A stretch of DNA of 64,000 nucleotides. Origin: Lachnospiraceae bacterium (GTDB taxonomy: Bacteria > Bacillota > Clostridia > Lachnospirales > Lachnospiraceae). The stretch covers positions 62,001-126,000 of the forward strand of contig JAFRVD010000048.1 of assembly GCA_017441825.1 (NCBI GenBank). The letters are read 5' to 3'. A model generated the notes under the pieces. The model made no database searches. It worked only from the letters and a program-made list of their open reading frames with translations, and was not told where the DNA came from. Each line of letters opens with the position of its first letter. Within the stretch, counting starts at the first letter, position 1. A program made the translations under genes and the position numbers. Of the stretch, positions 45,878 through 56,600 are shown one piece after another.

Positions 45878-47290
45878 ATGAAAACTTATTATCTTGCGAT
45901 CGACATCGGTGCTTCCTCGGGAAGGCACATCCTGGGGAGCATGGAGGACGGGAAAATGGTCCTCGAAGAGATATACCGCTTTCCGAACGGAATGATCGAA
46001 CGGGACGGGCATCTTGTGTGGGATACGGAAGAACTGTTTCGTGAAGTCATGGCAGGGATAAGGAAGTGCAAAGAGCTCGGGAAGATCCCGAGGTACGTCG
46101 GACTGGACACCTGGGGAGTGGACTACGTGCTTCTCAATGCGGACGGAGAGATGATCGGCCCCGCCTACGGATACCGGGATACCCGGAACGACGGGATGGA
46201 GGAAGAGGTCTTTTCAAGGGTTCCGGAAAAAGAACTTTACTACAGGACCGGGATCCAGCGGATCAAGTTTAACACCGTATTCCAGCTTATGGCGGACCGG
46301 CTCCAGGTCCCGGAGCGTCTTGAAAAGGCAGAGACTTTTCTGATGATCCCGGACTATTTCAATTATCTCCTGACCGGGAAAGCCTGTGTCGAGTACACGG
46401 CGGCATCCACTACGGAGCTTTTGGATCCTGAGGCGAAGGATTGGGACAGGGAGCTCATAAGACGCCTTGGATATCCCGAAAAAATCTTCGGAGAGATCGG
46501 GCTCCCCGGAACGGTCCTCGGGCCGTTTTCAGAGAAAACCGCAGAGGAAGCGGGCTTCTCCTCTGAAGTGATTTTGGTGGCGTCTCATGACACGGGCTCT
46601 GCTGTTGCGGCAGTTCCGTCCAATGAAGACACCGTCTATATTTCCTCCGGCACCTGGTCCCTCATGGGAGTAGAGCGTGCAGAAGCCGACTGCTCGGAAA
46701 AGAGCCGGCTCTTGAATTTTACGAACGAGGGCGGCTACGAATACCGCTTCCGGTATCTGAAGAACATCATGGGGCTTTGGATGATCCAGAGCGTCCGGAA
46801 GGAGCTGAAAGCTCAGGGCCTGGATCTGTCCTACGACGAGATCTGCAAGGGTGCGGCAAAGGAGACCATATCTTCGATCGTTCCCGTGAATGACGACCGC
46901 TTCATGATGCCGGCATCCATGATCGAAGAGATCAAGGCGTGTCTCAGAGAGTCCGGACAGGAAGTGCCGGAGAGCCCGTACGCGGTGGCGGCAGTCGTAT
47001 ACAACAGCCTGGCGATGTGCTACAAGGAGACGATCGAAGGGATCGAGGAGATCACCGGGAAAAAGTATGACCACATCAACGTTGTGGGCGGCGGCTCGAA
47101 CGCGGCGTACCTCAATGAGGTCACGGCCAATACGACCGGCAGGACCGTGTACGCGGGCCCGGGGGAGGCGACGGCCATCGGCAACATGGCGGTCCAGATG
47201 ATCCGGGACGGCGTGTTTAAGAGTCTTTCCGAAGCGCGGCGATGTATTTATGATTCCTTTGGAATCGGGGTTTTCCGTCCGGAAGTCTGA
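45878..47290 (+). CDS. rhaB: Rhamnulokinase (FGGY family)
   Basis: Phosphorylates L-rhamnulose in rhamnose breakdown. The 470-residue protein begins LAIDIGASSGRH (phosphate 1 site), contains DTWGVDYVLL, the rhamnulokinase-type ASTTELLDP block, SSGTWSLMG and the GGGSNAAYLNE phosphate-2 region. GAAGGAA precedes the ATG. No rhamnose isomerase or aldolase is in the window, so it is a lone kinase beside an Lpl-type importer. A related ketose or fuculose substrate is possible. Confidence 0.9.
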   Translation: MKTYYLAIDIGASSGRHILGSMEDGKMVLEEIYRFPNGMIERDGHLVWDTEELFREVMAGIRKCKELGKIPRYVGLDTWGVDYVLLNADGEMIGPAYGYRDTRNDGMEEEVFSRVPEKELYYRTGIQRIKFNTVFQLMADRLQVPERLEKAETFLMIPDYFNYLLTGKACVEYTAASTTELLDPEAKDWDRELIRRLGYPEKIFGEIGLPGTVLGPFSEKTAEEAGFSSEVILVASHDTGSAVAAVPSNEDTVYISSGTWSLMGVERAEADCSEKSRLLNFTNEGGYEYRFRYLKNIMGLWMIQSVRKELKAQGLDLSYDEICKGAAKETISSIVPVNDDRFMMPASMIEEIKACLRESGQEVPESPYAVAAVVYNSLAMCYKETIEGIEEITGKKYDHINVVGGGSNAAYLNEVTANTTGRTVYAGPGEATAIGNMAVQMIRDGVFKSLSEARRCIYDSFGIGVFRPEV

Positions 47291-47320
47291 CCGGGCGGAC
47301 AGGAAAAGAGAGGAGCAGTA

Positions 47321-48367
47321 ATGAAATACCTGTTTATCGGCGGAACCGGCAACATGAGCATGTACATCACGAAGGAACTTCTGTCACAGGGACACACGGT
47401 CGTCCTTGTGAACCGCGGAAGCAGGAACAGTGAGCTCGACGAGCTCCACGGCGACGTACGCTATATCAACGCGGACATCAACAAAGAAGAGGATAAGGTG
47501 GCAGAAGCGATCCGTTACGAGACGTTTGACGCGGTCGCCGATTTCATCGTGTTCAACGTGGAGCAGGCAAAGCGCGACTACCGGCTGTTCAAGGATAAAT
47601 GCAGCCAGTATCTGGTGCTGTCCACGGCATCGGTGTATAAGAAGCCGCTGACCTCCCCGTACGTCACAGAGGGCACGCCGCTCGCGAATCCGTACTGGAC
47701 GTACTCTCAGAATAAGACGAAGATGGAAGACTACTTCATGGAACGGTACCGCGAGGACGGCTTCCCGGTCACCATCATCCGCCCGAGCCACACTTACGGA
47801 GACCATTATTTTCCGGCAGCGGTGCACGGCCGGAACGGCGAATACCAGATCCTTCTCCGGATGCTCCGCGGGAAGCCTGTTATTGTTCACGGTGACGGGA
47901 CCTCCCTTTGGACCTTTACGCACAGCTCGGATTTCGCGAAGGGCTTTATAGGCCTTCTGCATAACGTCCATGCCATCGGCGAACAGTTCCATATCACGTC
48001 CGACGAGCTGGTGACCTGGGACCAGATGTACGAGGCCGCTGCGGAAGCGCTTGGCGTTAAGGCGAAGATCGTCCACATCTCTTCGGAGTTCCTGGTTGAT
48101 GCAGACCCGCGCGGGGCCATGCTCGGGACGCTTATCGGAGATAAATCCAACAGCATCATCTTTGACAACACCAAGCTGAAGCGCGCAGTACCCGGTTTTC
48201 AGGCGACGGTCCGCATGGACCAGGGTATTCGCGAAACGGTCCGCTTTATGATGTCTCATCCTGAGCTTTATAAGGAGGACCCGGAATTCGACGCCTGGTG
48301 TGATGCTCTGATCGAAGCGAGGAAGAAAGCGGTGAAGCTGGTCCGGGAGAAGATGATGATGACGTGA
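47321..48367 (+). CDS. NAD-dependent epimerase/dehydratase-family SDR
   Basis: 348-residue extended SDR with the GGTGNMSMYI nucleotide loop and a catalytic-type Tyr-x-x-x-Lys in YSQNKTK. The substrate pocket contains HTYGDHYFP and a C-terminal helical tail rich in Lys. It lies 30 bases after rhaB with an AGAGGAG ribosome site. Similar proteins sit in sugar catabolic clusters; it might reduce or epimerise a sugar before the kinase, but the substrate cannot be assigned. Confidence 0.85.
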   Translation: MKYLFIGGTGNMSMYITKELLSQGHTVVLVNRGSRNSELDELHGDVRYINADINKEEDKVAEAIRYETFDAVADFIVFNVEQAKRDYRLFKDKCSQYLVLSTASVYKKPLTSPYVTEGTPLANPYWTYSQNKTKMEDYFMERYREDGFPVTIIRPSHTYGDHYFPAAVHGRNGEYQILLRMLRGKPVIVHGDGTSLWTFTHSSDFAKGFIGLLHNVHAIGEQFHITSDELVTWDQMYEAAAEALGVKAKIVHISSEFLVDADPRGAMLGTLIGDKSNSIIFDNTKLKRAVPGFQATVRMDQGIRETVRFMMSHPELYKEDPEFDAWCDALIEARKKAVKLVREKMMMT

Positions 48368-48439
48368 GATATAAATGATGACATGAGCGCCGCAGACGCC
48401 GGTGTTAGTTATGGATAAGCGGGCTGTGGAAATACGAAA

Positions 48440-49303
48440 ATGATCATTACAGACAGTAATTTTGTAAAAACGACACTCCCGGAGATCCCGGGAGAAGCGA
48501 ATAAATTCACGCGCGGGCGGCTTTTACTTGCAGTCGGCTCCTTCGGCATGGCCGGGGCGGCTGTTATGGCCGTCCGCGCGGCGCTTCGGACCGGCGCAGG
48601 GTTTACGGACCTTGCGGTGCCGGCGCGGCTGTATCCTGTTATTGCGGCGGCGGTGCCGGAATCTGTGGTGACGGTCTACGACGAAGCGGACCCTGTACGG
48701 ATGGAGGAGGTCCTCGCGGCGGCTCTTGAAAAGGCGAACGCGGTGGTCATGGGATGCGGGTTTGGGAAGCTTAGGGAAGCTGTGTGTACGGCGGTGCTCC
48801 GGAATGCCCGGGTGCCGATGGTGTTGGACGCAGATGCGCTGAACGCCATGGCCTTACAGGAAGACCTCAGGCCGCTGTGCCCGGAGCGCACGGTCCTGAC
48901 GCCGCACGAAGGCGAGATGGCGCGGCTTCTTCACGTCACTTCTCCGGAAGTTCGCGCGGACCGGGAGGGCAGTATCCGGAAAGCACGTGAGATCTACGGC
49001 ACGAACGTGCTCCTGAAGGGCCCGGGGACACTCATATTGGACGCTTCCGGGGCCGCGATGTACGAGAATCCCACAGTGAACGCCGGCATGGCGCGGGCGG
49101 GCTCGGGAGACGTGCTGGCAGGCATCATCGGCGCGCTCATGGCACAGGGGGCGGATCCCTTCCGGGCGGCCGTATCCGGTGCATACCTGCACGGGCTGGC
49201 GGGGGATCTGGCAGCGGAACGGTTCGGGATCCGGAGCATGCTGCCGACAGACCTCATTGAATGCATTCCGGAGGCATTGAGAAGGATCGGGGAGGAAATA
49301 TGA
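48440..49303 (+). CDS. nnrD: ADP/ATP-dependent NAD(P)H-hydrate dehydratase
   Basis: Repairs hydrated NADH/NADPH in the cytoplasm. The 287-residue YjeF C-terminal-domain protein has the RGRLLLAVGSFGMAGAA glycine-rich loop, LTPHEGEMARL and the catalytic NAGMARAGSGDVLAG motif. The partner epimerase domain (NnrE) is not fused here nor seen nearby. It overlaps the next gene by four bases (ATGA). No obvious Shine-Dalgarno ahead of ATG. Confidence 0.93.
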   Translation: MIITDSNFVKTTLPEIPGEANKFTRGRLLLAVGSFGMAGAAVMAVRAALRTGAGFTDLAVPARLYPVIAAAVPESVVTVYDEADPVRMEEVLAAALEKANAVVMGCGFGKLREAVCTAVLRNARVPMVLDADALNAMALQEDLRPLCPERTVLTPHEGEMARLLHVTSPEVRADREGSIRKAREIYGTNVLLKGPGTLILDASGAAMYENPTVNAGMARAGSGDVLAGIIGALMAQGADPFRAAVSGAYLHGLAGDLAAERFGIRSMLPTDLIECIPEALRRIGEEI

Positions 49304-50070
49304 TTCGTCTTGGTATTTGTACGTCGATCGACCGCGCTGCTGCGATGAAGGCAGCCGGGTTTGATTATGTAGAGCTTTCACTGTCTCAGGTGACGGCGCT
49401 GTCCGACGAGGAATTTGAAGCGCTTGCGAGGGAAGTGGACGCGGCACCGCTCCCGGTGGAAGCCATGAACAGCATGATGCCGGGGACGTACCGGATCCTC
49501 ACAAAGGAGGGTACTCCGGCGGAGGTCTATGCGTTTCTCGAGAAGGGGTTTACACGTGCGGAGAGGCTCGGCGTCAAGGTGATCGTTTTTGGCGCGGGAG
49601 GCGCGCGGAGGCTCCCGGACGACATGACAATGGAGGAAGGACTTCAGGGGCTTACAGTGTTTTTAAAGGCTGCGGGAGAGCTTGCGGAAAAGCACGGGCT
49701 TCGGATCGCGGTGGAGCCGCTCCGGGCAGAGGAGACGAATATCGTGAACTATGTGCGGGAGGCGCAGGCACTCGCGAAACGGGCGGGGCGAGGGAACATC
49801 GGCGCGCTGGCAGACCTCTACCACATGATGTGCGGGAACGACTCCTACGAAGACATGGAGAAAGGCCTGATTCACTGCCATATCGCGGAGAGAAAGGAGA
49901 GGGCGTGGCCTCGATGGGGTGACGGCAGTGAAACGGATTACAGGGCGTTTTTTGGCGCTCTGAAACGATCTCAGTATGACGGACGCGTAAGTATTGAGGG
50001 CCGTGCGCCGGAGGACTTCGAGGAAGCGGCACGCGCGTCGTACGCGCTTCTTTCGGCACTTGCGAACTGA
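49300..50070 (+). CDS. TIM-barrel sugar phosphate isomerase/epimerase-like protein
   Basis: 256 residues of the AP-endonuclease-2 TIM-barrel family. It begins IRLGICTSIDRAAAMKAAGFDYVELSL, with metal-ligand candidates in IAVEPL (Glu), LADLYHMM (Asp/His), CHIAE (His) and SIEGR (Glu). GGGGAGGA sets ATG 49300, overlapping the nnrD stop. Probably isomerises a sugar or sugar acid in the same pathway as rhaB and the SDR. Confidence 0.88.
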   Translation: MIRLGICTSIDRAAAMKAAGFDYVELSLSQVTALSDEEFEALAREVDAAPLPVEAMNSMMPGTYRILTKEGTPAEVYAFLEKGFTRAERLGVKVIVFGAGGARRLPDDMTMEEGLQGLTVFLKAAGELAEKHGLRIAVEPLRAEETNIVNYVREAQALAKRAGRGNIGALADLYHMMCGNDSYEDMEKGLIHCHIAERKERAWPRWGDGSETDYRAFFGALKRSQYDGRVSIEGRAPEDFEEAARASYALLSALAN

Positions 50071-50125
50071 GTTTTTCCCGACAGCTCCGCGTCCGTGAGA
50101 AAAGAGAGAAAATTCTGATATCTCC

Positions 50126-50153
50126 TTGACAAAAACCAAAGTTCGTGTATAAT
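50126..50153 (+). promoter_or_regulatory. tRNA promoter
   Basis: Perfect TTGACA (50126-50131), a 16-base spacer and perfect TATAAT (50148-50153), 29 bases ahead of the tRNA. Confidence 0.9.
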
Positions 50154-50181
50154 TGCAAGAGTGGATTTTGACAGTCCGCGT

Positions 50182-50254
50182 GCTTCCGTGGCTCAGTCGG
50201 TAGAGCAGCGCATTCGTAATGCGCAGGTCGCCAGTTCGAGTCTGGCCGGGAGCT
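50182..50254 (+). tRNA. tRNA-Thr (anticodon CGT)
   Basis: 73-base cloverleaf. The acceptor arm GCTTCCG pairs with CGGGAGC (one G-U), the D-arm contains GGTAGAG, the anticodon arm GCGCA-TTCGTAA-TGCGC gives anticodon CGT for ACG codons, and the T-arm contains GTTCGAGTC. The discriminator is T and CCA is not encoded. A stand-alone gene with its own promoter and terminator. Confidence 0.95.
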
Positions 50255-50255
50255 T

Positions 50256-50296
50256 ACGCCGGAAACCAGCAGAAATGCAGGTTTCCGGCGTTTTTT
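50256..50296 (+). terminator. Intrinsic terminator of the tRNA
   Basis: A 12-bp stem (50256-50267/50280-50291) followed by TTTTTT, starting two bases after the tRNA. Confidence 0.93.
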
Positions 50297-50682
50297 GTTG
50301 GGTTTCTCCCACACTGTATATACAAAATCTTTCAATCTCTCTTGTGTTATGTTTAATTTAACTGTAAAATATTATAAAACATGGTAAAAACAAAACTGAT
50401 GGACAAAAAACATGCAGCGTCCCTTGGTCACGGATCAATACGTATGCATTTAAATTCGGGATATACGAGCCCGATAGAATACATGCCGGCACACAGTGTC
50501 CGAAAAACAAGGACAAGGTATCCATATGTCCACTTGATAACCGGTGTCATAAAAGCACCGCAGTCCTGATTATCATAGTAAACAAACAGGGCGGAGAGGA
50601 ATAGTTAAAGATAATTAAACACTGCATTTATACGAAGTAAGTGTTTTGTAAACCTCTAAAATAAAAAGGAAAAAGGAGACTA
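50297..50682 (+). other. AT-rich leader before the giant surface-protein gene
   Basis: No supported gene. A weak promoter-like pair TTGTGT (50342-50347) and TAAAAT (50365-50370), 17 bases apart, could drive the giant gene through a roughly 300-base leader. A 62-codon open frame at 50381-50569 has no ribosome site and no recognisable sequence, so it is not called. Composition shifts sharply to AT here. Confidence 0.4.
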
Positions 50683-53600
50683 ATGTTTATGAAGCGAGCA
50701 CTAAGCCTGTTGCTGACTGTTGTTATGCTCTTCTCTGTGTTTTCATCCAGGGTGCTGGCTGGCAGTGAAGAGGTTTTTACGGCAGTAACAAATGAAACAG
50801 CGGAAAACACCGCAGAAGACGAAGCAGACCTTGAAGGTATTGCAAAATCAACAGATGAAGCTCCCCCTGCAGAGTATGAGAATGCGGAAGACACTGCAGA
50901 TCCTCTGGATGAAATCATTCCTGAATCTTCAGATGACGAAGATAAAAATGACGTGTCAAATCCAATAACAGAGGAAATAACCGGCATAACGGAAGAAGTA
51001 TCGGAAGATCTGATGCCCTCTGATGACGATGCCTCTGAAAACACTCCGGCTGAGGATACTGTTGAGCCTGAACCGGAAGAAAAAGGTGAAATCGGAACAC
51101 GCGAGTATAACGTAAGCGATATTCCTGCAGGAGCGGGACGTTTGCCTGCTGTCGGAACCTCGCATGTTATCGTATTCTATCTCACTTTCCCTGATACAGA
51201 TCTGTATTGGACAAAGACTGCCGCTGAAGTACAGCAGATGTTCTTCAGCGAGGATTTAAAGTATGCCGCGGCTGATTCGCCGCTGTTTTACGGCGGCCAG
51301 GACAGTCTTCGGAGCTTTTATTACCGTTCTTCTTATGGGAAAGCCGATATTACAGGCGAAGTTATTGAATATACCATGAAGAAAAACTCTGCGGAGTATT
51401 TAAGCGATGATCAGATATTGAATGAAATATTTGAAAACTATGAAAATGTACTCCAATGGTCTGACTTTGACGTCGATAATGACGGATATATAGACGGCTT
51501 ATATCTGATTCCCAAAACACGATATGAAGATGCATCGGGAACGTATACCCAGCAAAGTTATGTTGCCAATACAAATAAAGCAGTCAATGGAGTCTGTTTA
51601 TCGCAGTATTGTTTTCTGAGTAAAGAATCTTTGAATACACTGTGTCATGAAACCTGCCATTTGTTTGGGATTCCTGACTGTTACTCCGGAGTGGGCGTCA
51701 GCCCCGGAGGGACACATTCATCGAACATCATGGAAAACGCCTTCAATGGAGATCTTCCCGGTATATATAAATACCGTCTGGGATGGATCGGAGACCCGAT
51801 CATAATTTCGGGGGAAGGGCAATACGATATTACGCTGCAGTCTTATTCAGTCGATGACCAGATCGTTATCATCTATCCGAACGGCGACAGCTCGAATCCG
51901 AACTGGATGGTGTTGGAATACCTGACGGACGCGTATAATAATGTAAATAATGGTGTACGTGTATGGAAAACCCAGGTAAACTTTGACGATCCTGTTTCTC
52001 CCTTCAGTTATCTGGAAGCACTCTGCCCCTCAGAAGAACTCATGAGCTACGGGTATTATTACGGAAGCGGTGAATCCATAACACCATATACCAACCCGAA
52101 TACAGATTACGGCGCATCGTATAAGCTTGTTCCTGTTTTAGGGGGATATGATAAATATATCGATGAGGCTGCGTTTTCAGGCATATATATCAGTATTAAC
52201 AATACAGATCCGGAAAAAGCATTATTAACGATAACGATCAATAATGAGAATGCCGGAGCTCCTGCAGAGGCGATATTACGGTATATGCCGGAAATTTATC
52301 AAGAAAGCGGCAATGATGACAGGCCTCTCATTGCCATTCTTTCATGCCAGAAGGAGCTTGTGTTAAGCGATGAACTGTTCTTGCTGATCGATGGTACTGT
52401 TGAAAGGATACCGGTTGAAGCGGCAGCATCGGACGACCGGAAAACAGTCAGATTTTATTTGGATGAAAATGACGCTGAATCACTGGATCCGGAGCTTGTT
52501 TATCATTTCCCGGTTACTGATTTTGTCAGGACCAATAACAATCAGGACATCTATACGAACAATACTGATATCATACCGTTTTTTGTCGAGAACAGCTTTG
52601 AAGGTGTCAGCTGGGTCTGGAATATGGCGACCGGCACAGCCCGGGTTTACGCAGATGGAGATTATCCGGATGTCATGTATTCTGATTTATGGTGCAGGAC
52701 AGAGGAGAACGGAAAATATCATGATTATGGATTAATGATTAAAGGACTGGTCCTCTCAGAAGGAATTACGTCAGTACCTTCCGGCAAGTTCTATAATTTC
52801 GGCAGGCTGAGATATGTTTGGATCCCGAGTACGGTCCTGAGCATTGAAAATGATGCGTTCGGAGGCAATAATTCTATACGAGCGTATGAGGTCAGTGACG
52901 CTAATCCGGCATACGCTTCGCGAGATGGTATCTTATACAATAAGCAAATGACCATACTGATACGCTTCCCGAATGCTGCCATTGAATATGAGCTGCCGGA
53001 ATCTCTGAAGACGATCGGTTATGGTGCATTTGAAGGAGACGGGCAAGTTAAGCAGTTTGTTATACCTGATACCGTAACTGTAATAGAAGAAGCAGCCTTC
53101 GCAAGAAGCGGTCTTACTGAAATAACGATTCCTGCATCCGTGGAAATCATAGGCGAAGCAGCCTTCTCTTTGTGCGACCTGTTGCAAAGGATCACGGTTG
53201 AAAGCGAAAACAGCTATTTCACATCGGATGACGGCATATTATATAATAAAGATTTTACAAAACTGATCCAGTGCCCCGGCAGTATCAGCGGAAAGCTGGT
53301 GATCCCTGATACAGTGACGTCGCTCGAAGCCTATTCCTGCAGCTCACAGGAAATTACAGAGGTGATTTTCCCGAGTAATCTGCAGGTGATCAAACGTAGT
53401 GCCTTTTTGGGTGATGTAAAGCTTATAAATGTAAGTCTTCCGGATCAGCTTGTTGCAATAGATGAAGAAGCATTTAACTCCTGCATTAATCTGGTTACAG
53501 TGGAACTGCCGCTTTCACTGGAAACAATAGGCCCATATGCGTTCAACGGATGTCAGAAACTGACACATATCTATTATGGCGGGCGCGCATCCGACTGGGA

Positions 53601-56600
53601 CAAAATATCTATTGCGTATGGTAATGATGCCATTTATTCAGCTGCCGTTCATTATACCGAAACGCAGCTCGGCGGCTTCTGCGGTGACAATGTGACCTGG
53701 ACACTGACGGGGGATGTCCTGACTATCAGCGGAACCGGCGATATGTGGGACTTCTCATATACAGAAGAGGATGAGCCATGGTTCAGCGAAGCTGAGAATA
53801 TAAAGACCATCATAATTGAAAACGGGGTTGAGTCCATAGGAAGCTCTGCCTTCTATTCCTGCACCAATCTGGACAGCGTAAGTATTCCCGGATGCGTGAA
53901 GTCGATCGGCGCGTATGCCTTCTATCAATGTAGCAGCCTTGCGAATATTGCAATTCCGCATGGTGTGACCAGCCTCGGTCCGGAAGCATTCGGCTTTTGT
54001 ACAGCACTGACCGAGATCATATTGCCTGACAGTGTTACGAGCATCGGCAAAGAAGCTTTCTATTATTGCGAGACGCTGAACCCTGTAGTACTCCCCTCGG
54101 GTGTGACCCATATAGGCGAAGGAGCCTTCTACGGCTGTTTCAGCCTGACTCGCATCGATATCCCGGATGGTGTAACGAATATCGAGAGATTGGCTTTCGC
54201 GTTCTGCCATTCTTTATCAGATATCACGTTGCCTGAAGGTTTGACGCGTATCGGAGATTTCGCGTTTTTGTATACGGGTTTGTCCGGTATCGAGATTCCG
54301 GATTCCTTAACCAGCATCGGAGAAGGTGCTTTCGAATGCTCCCACCTGACCGGTATAGAAATACCCGATGGGATAGATATCATTGAAACGGATACCTTTA
54401 ATGGCTGCAGCAGGCTTTCAAGTATAACGATTCCGAAAAATGTGATTTCCATAGGAGACAGGGCATTTATGCACTGCAGCAGCCTGAAGGAAATCATTTT
54501 TGAAGGCTCCGCGCCTGAGATCCGCGAGTCCGCTTTCAATGAGGTAGCGGCAGAGGCTTATTACGATGAGAACGACGCCAGCTGGACTGATGATGTACTG
54601 CAGAATTACGGCGGAGAGATCACCTGGGTCCCGTATAGTCCCTCAGCCCCGCCTGATGACTATCCGGAGTCATATTACTGGTATTTTGACGAAAACGAAG
54701 AAACTCTGTACCTTTCCGGGACGGAAAAGGACGGGTATCAGGAATGTCTGTATACTGATATCGAGAACCATGCGCCTCAGGCCGTAAGCGTTGTGGTAGA
54801 GAGTACGCTGTATCCGTATATAGTGGATTATTTCAGTGAGAATCCTTCTCTCACCAATGTGACCGGACTCGAAATGATCGATCTTTCCAGATGTACAAGC
54901 CTGGAAGCTGCTTTTTCCGGCTGCAGCAGTCTGACGTCGCTGGACTTACGGTGCTGGAATACATCGACGGTCGTATATATGACGGCACTGTTTAATAACT
55001 GCAGCAGCCTGACAAGCCTTGACATCAGCAGCTTCGATACGTCGAGTGCAGTCTTCATGACTTATATGTTCTGTGGCTGCAGCAGCCTTACGAGCCTGGA
55101 TGTGAGCGGCTTTAATACGGCAAACGTCATAGATATGTGCGCTATGTTCGAAAACTGCAGCAGCCTCACAAGTCTTGACCTGAGCACCTTTAATACCGTG
55201 AACTTATATGACCTGAGCTATATGTTTTACGGCTGCCGCAATCTGAAAGCCGTGGATGTGAGCAGTTTTAATACGTCGGGCGTACTCTATATGCACTCCA
55301 TGTTTTATGAGTGCGGCATCGAGTCGGTGGATGTGAGCGGCTTTGATACGGCAAACGTCACGGATATGTCGTGGATGTTCGGATATTGCCGCAGCTTAAA
55401 GAATGTGGATGTGAGCGGATTCGATACGCACAGCGTGGAGGACATGGGCTACATGTTCTACGAGTGCCGCAGTCTCACGAGTCTGGATGTGAGCGGCTTT
55501 GATACGTCGAATGCCCTGACGCTCACCAACATGTTTTACGGATGCGAGGGCGTCCGGACACTGGATGTAAGCGGATTTATTACTTCAAAAGTCACGAACA
55601 TGAGCTACATGTTTGAGTCATGCAGGAACCTGACTGAACTGGACGTGCACGCATGGGATATGACTGCTGCTCAAGATCTTACAGGCATGTTCTCGAGCTG
55701 TGAAAGCCTGACAGGCATAGACGTAAGCCTCTGGGATACGTCAAACGTTATCGAGATGAACGGTATGTTTGGAGGCTGTAGGAGTCTTTCCGGGCTGGAT
55801 CTTACTAATTGGGATACTTCAAACGTGACGACGATGGAGCAGATGTTTGTAAGCTGCGGCTTCAGAGAACTGGACGTTTCCGGCTTTGATACGTCAAAAG
55901 TGACGAACATGGCGTCCATGTTCCACTCATCCGGGCTGACAAGCCTGGACCTTTCGGCATGGGATACTTCGAATGTAACTAATTTTGAATATATGTTCCG
56001 TGACTGTGAGGATCTGGTCAGTCTGAACGCCCGAAACCTCGTTTCAACAAACGCCGAAAATCTCACCCAGATGCTGAGAGGCTGTACAAAACTTGAGGAG
56101 CTCGACGTCAGCGGCTGGGATACGTCAAACGTTACGGTCATGGCGGAAGTATTCGTGGACTGCAGCAGTCTGACGAGCCTGGATCTGTCCGGCTGCAATA
56201 CACCGAAAGCAGAGAATATGCGTTTCTTATTTGCCGGATGCAAGGCTCTTGAGAGTCTTGATATCAGCGGATTTGATACGTCTGCCGCAACAAGCATGGA
56301 GTACATGTTCGGTTCTCCGATCCTAAAGGACAAATACAGCTGCCCGAAGCTCAGCAGCATTAAAATAGGCCCGAAATTCACCGGATGGAACGCAAACGGA
56401 GCTTTTCCGCCGTTCGGATGGTGGAGCAACGGTGACATCCGGATGACAGCAGAGGAGCTGTGCCGAGAGTACCCGTCTCATGCTGACGAATGGGCCGGTA
56501 CCTGGATTCTGGATACCGTGCTGGACGTGACTATCCAGCACAACTGCGAGTTCTCGAGCAACATAGCCCTCCACTACATCGTGCCGCAGTCCGAACTTTG

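Noticed and set aside
50161..50361. A 66-codon frame containing VAQSVEQ
   Set aside because: It is the translation of the tRNA-Thr gene and its terminator, a well-known annotation artefact.
50381..50569. A 62-codon frame upstream of the giant gene
   Set aside because: No ribosome site, no homology recognised, and its ATG would be about four bases from the only nearby promoter's start.
54870..56350. Regular short repeats that might be a CRISPR array
   Set aside because: The repeats are in-frame codons for a 25-residue DUF285 protein repeat, with diverged DNA and no unique spacers.
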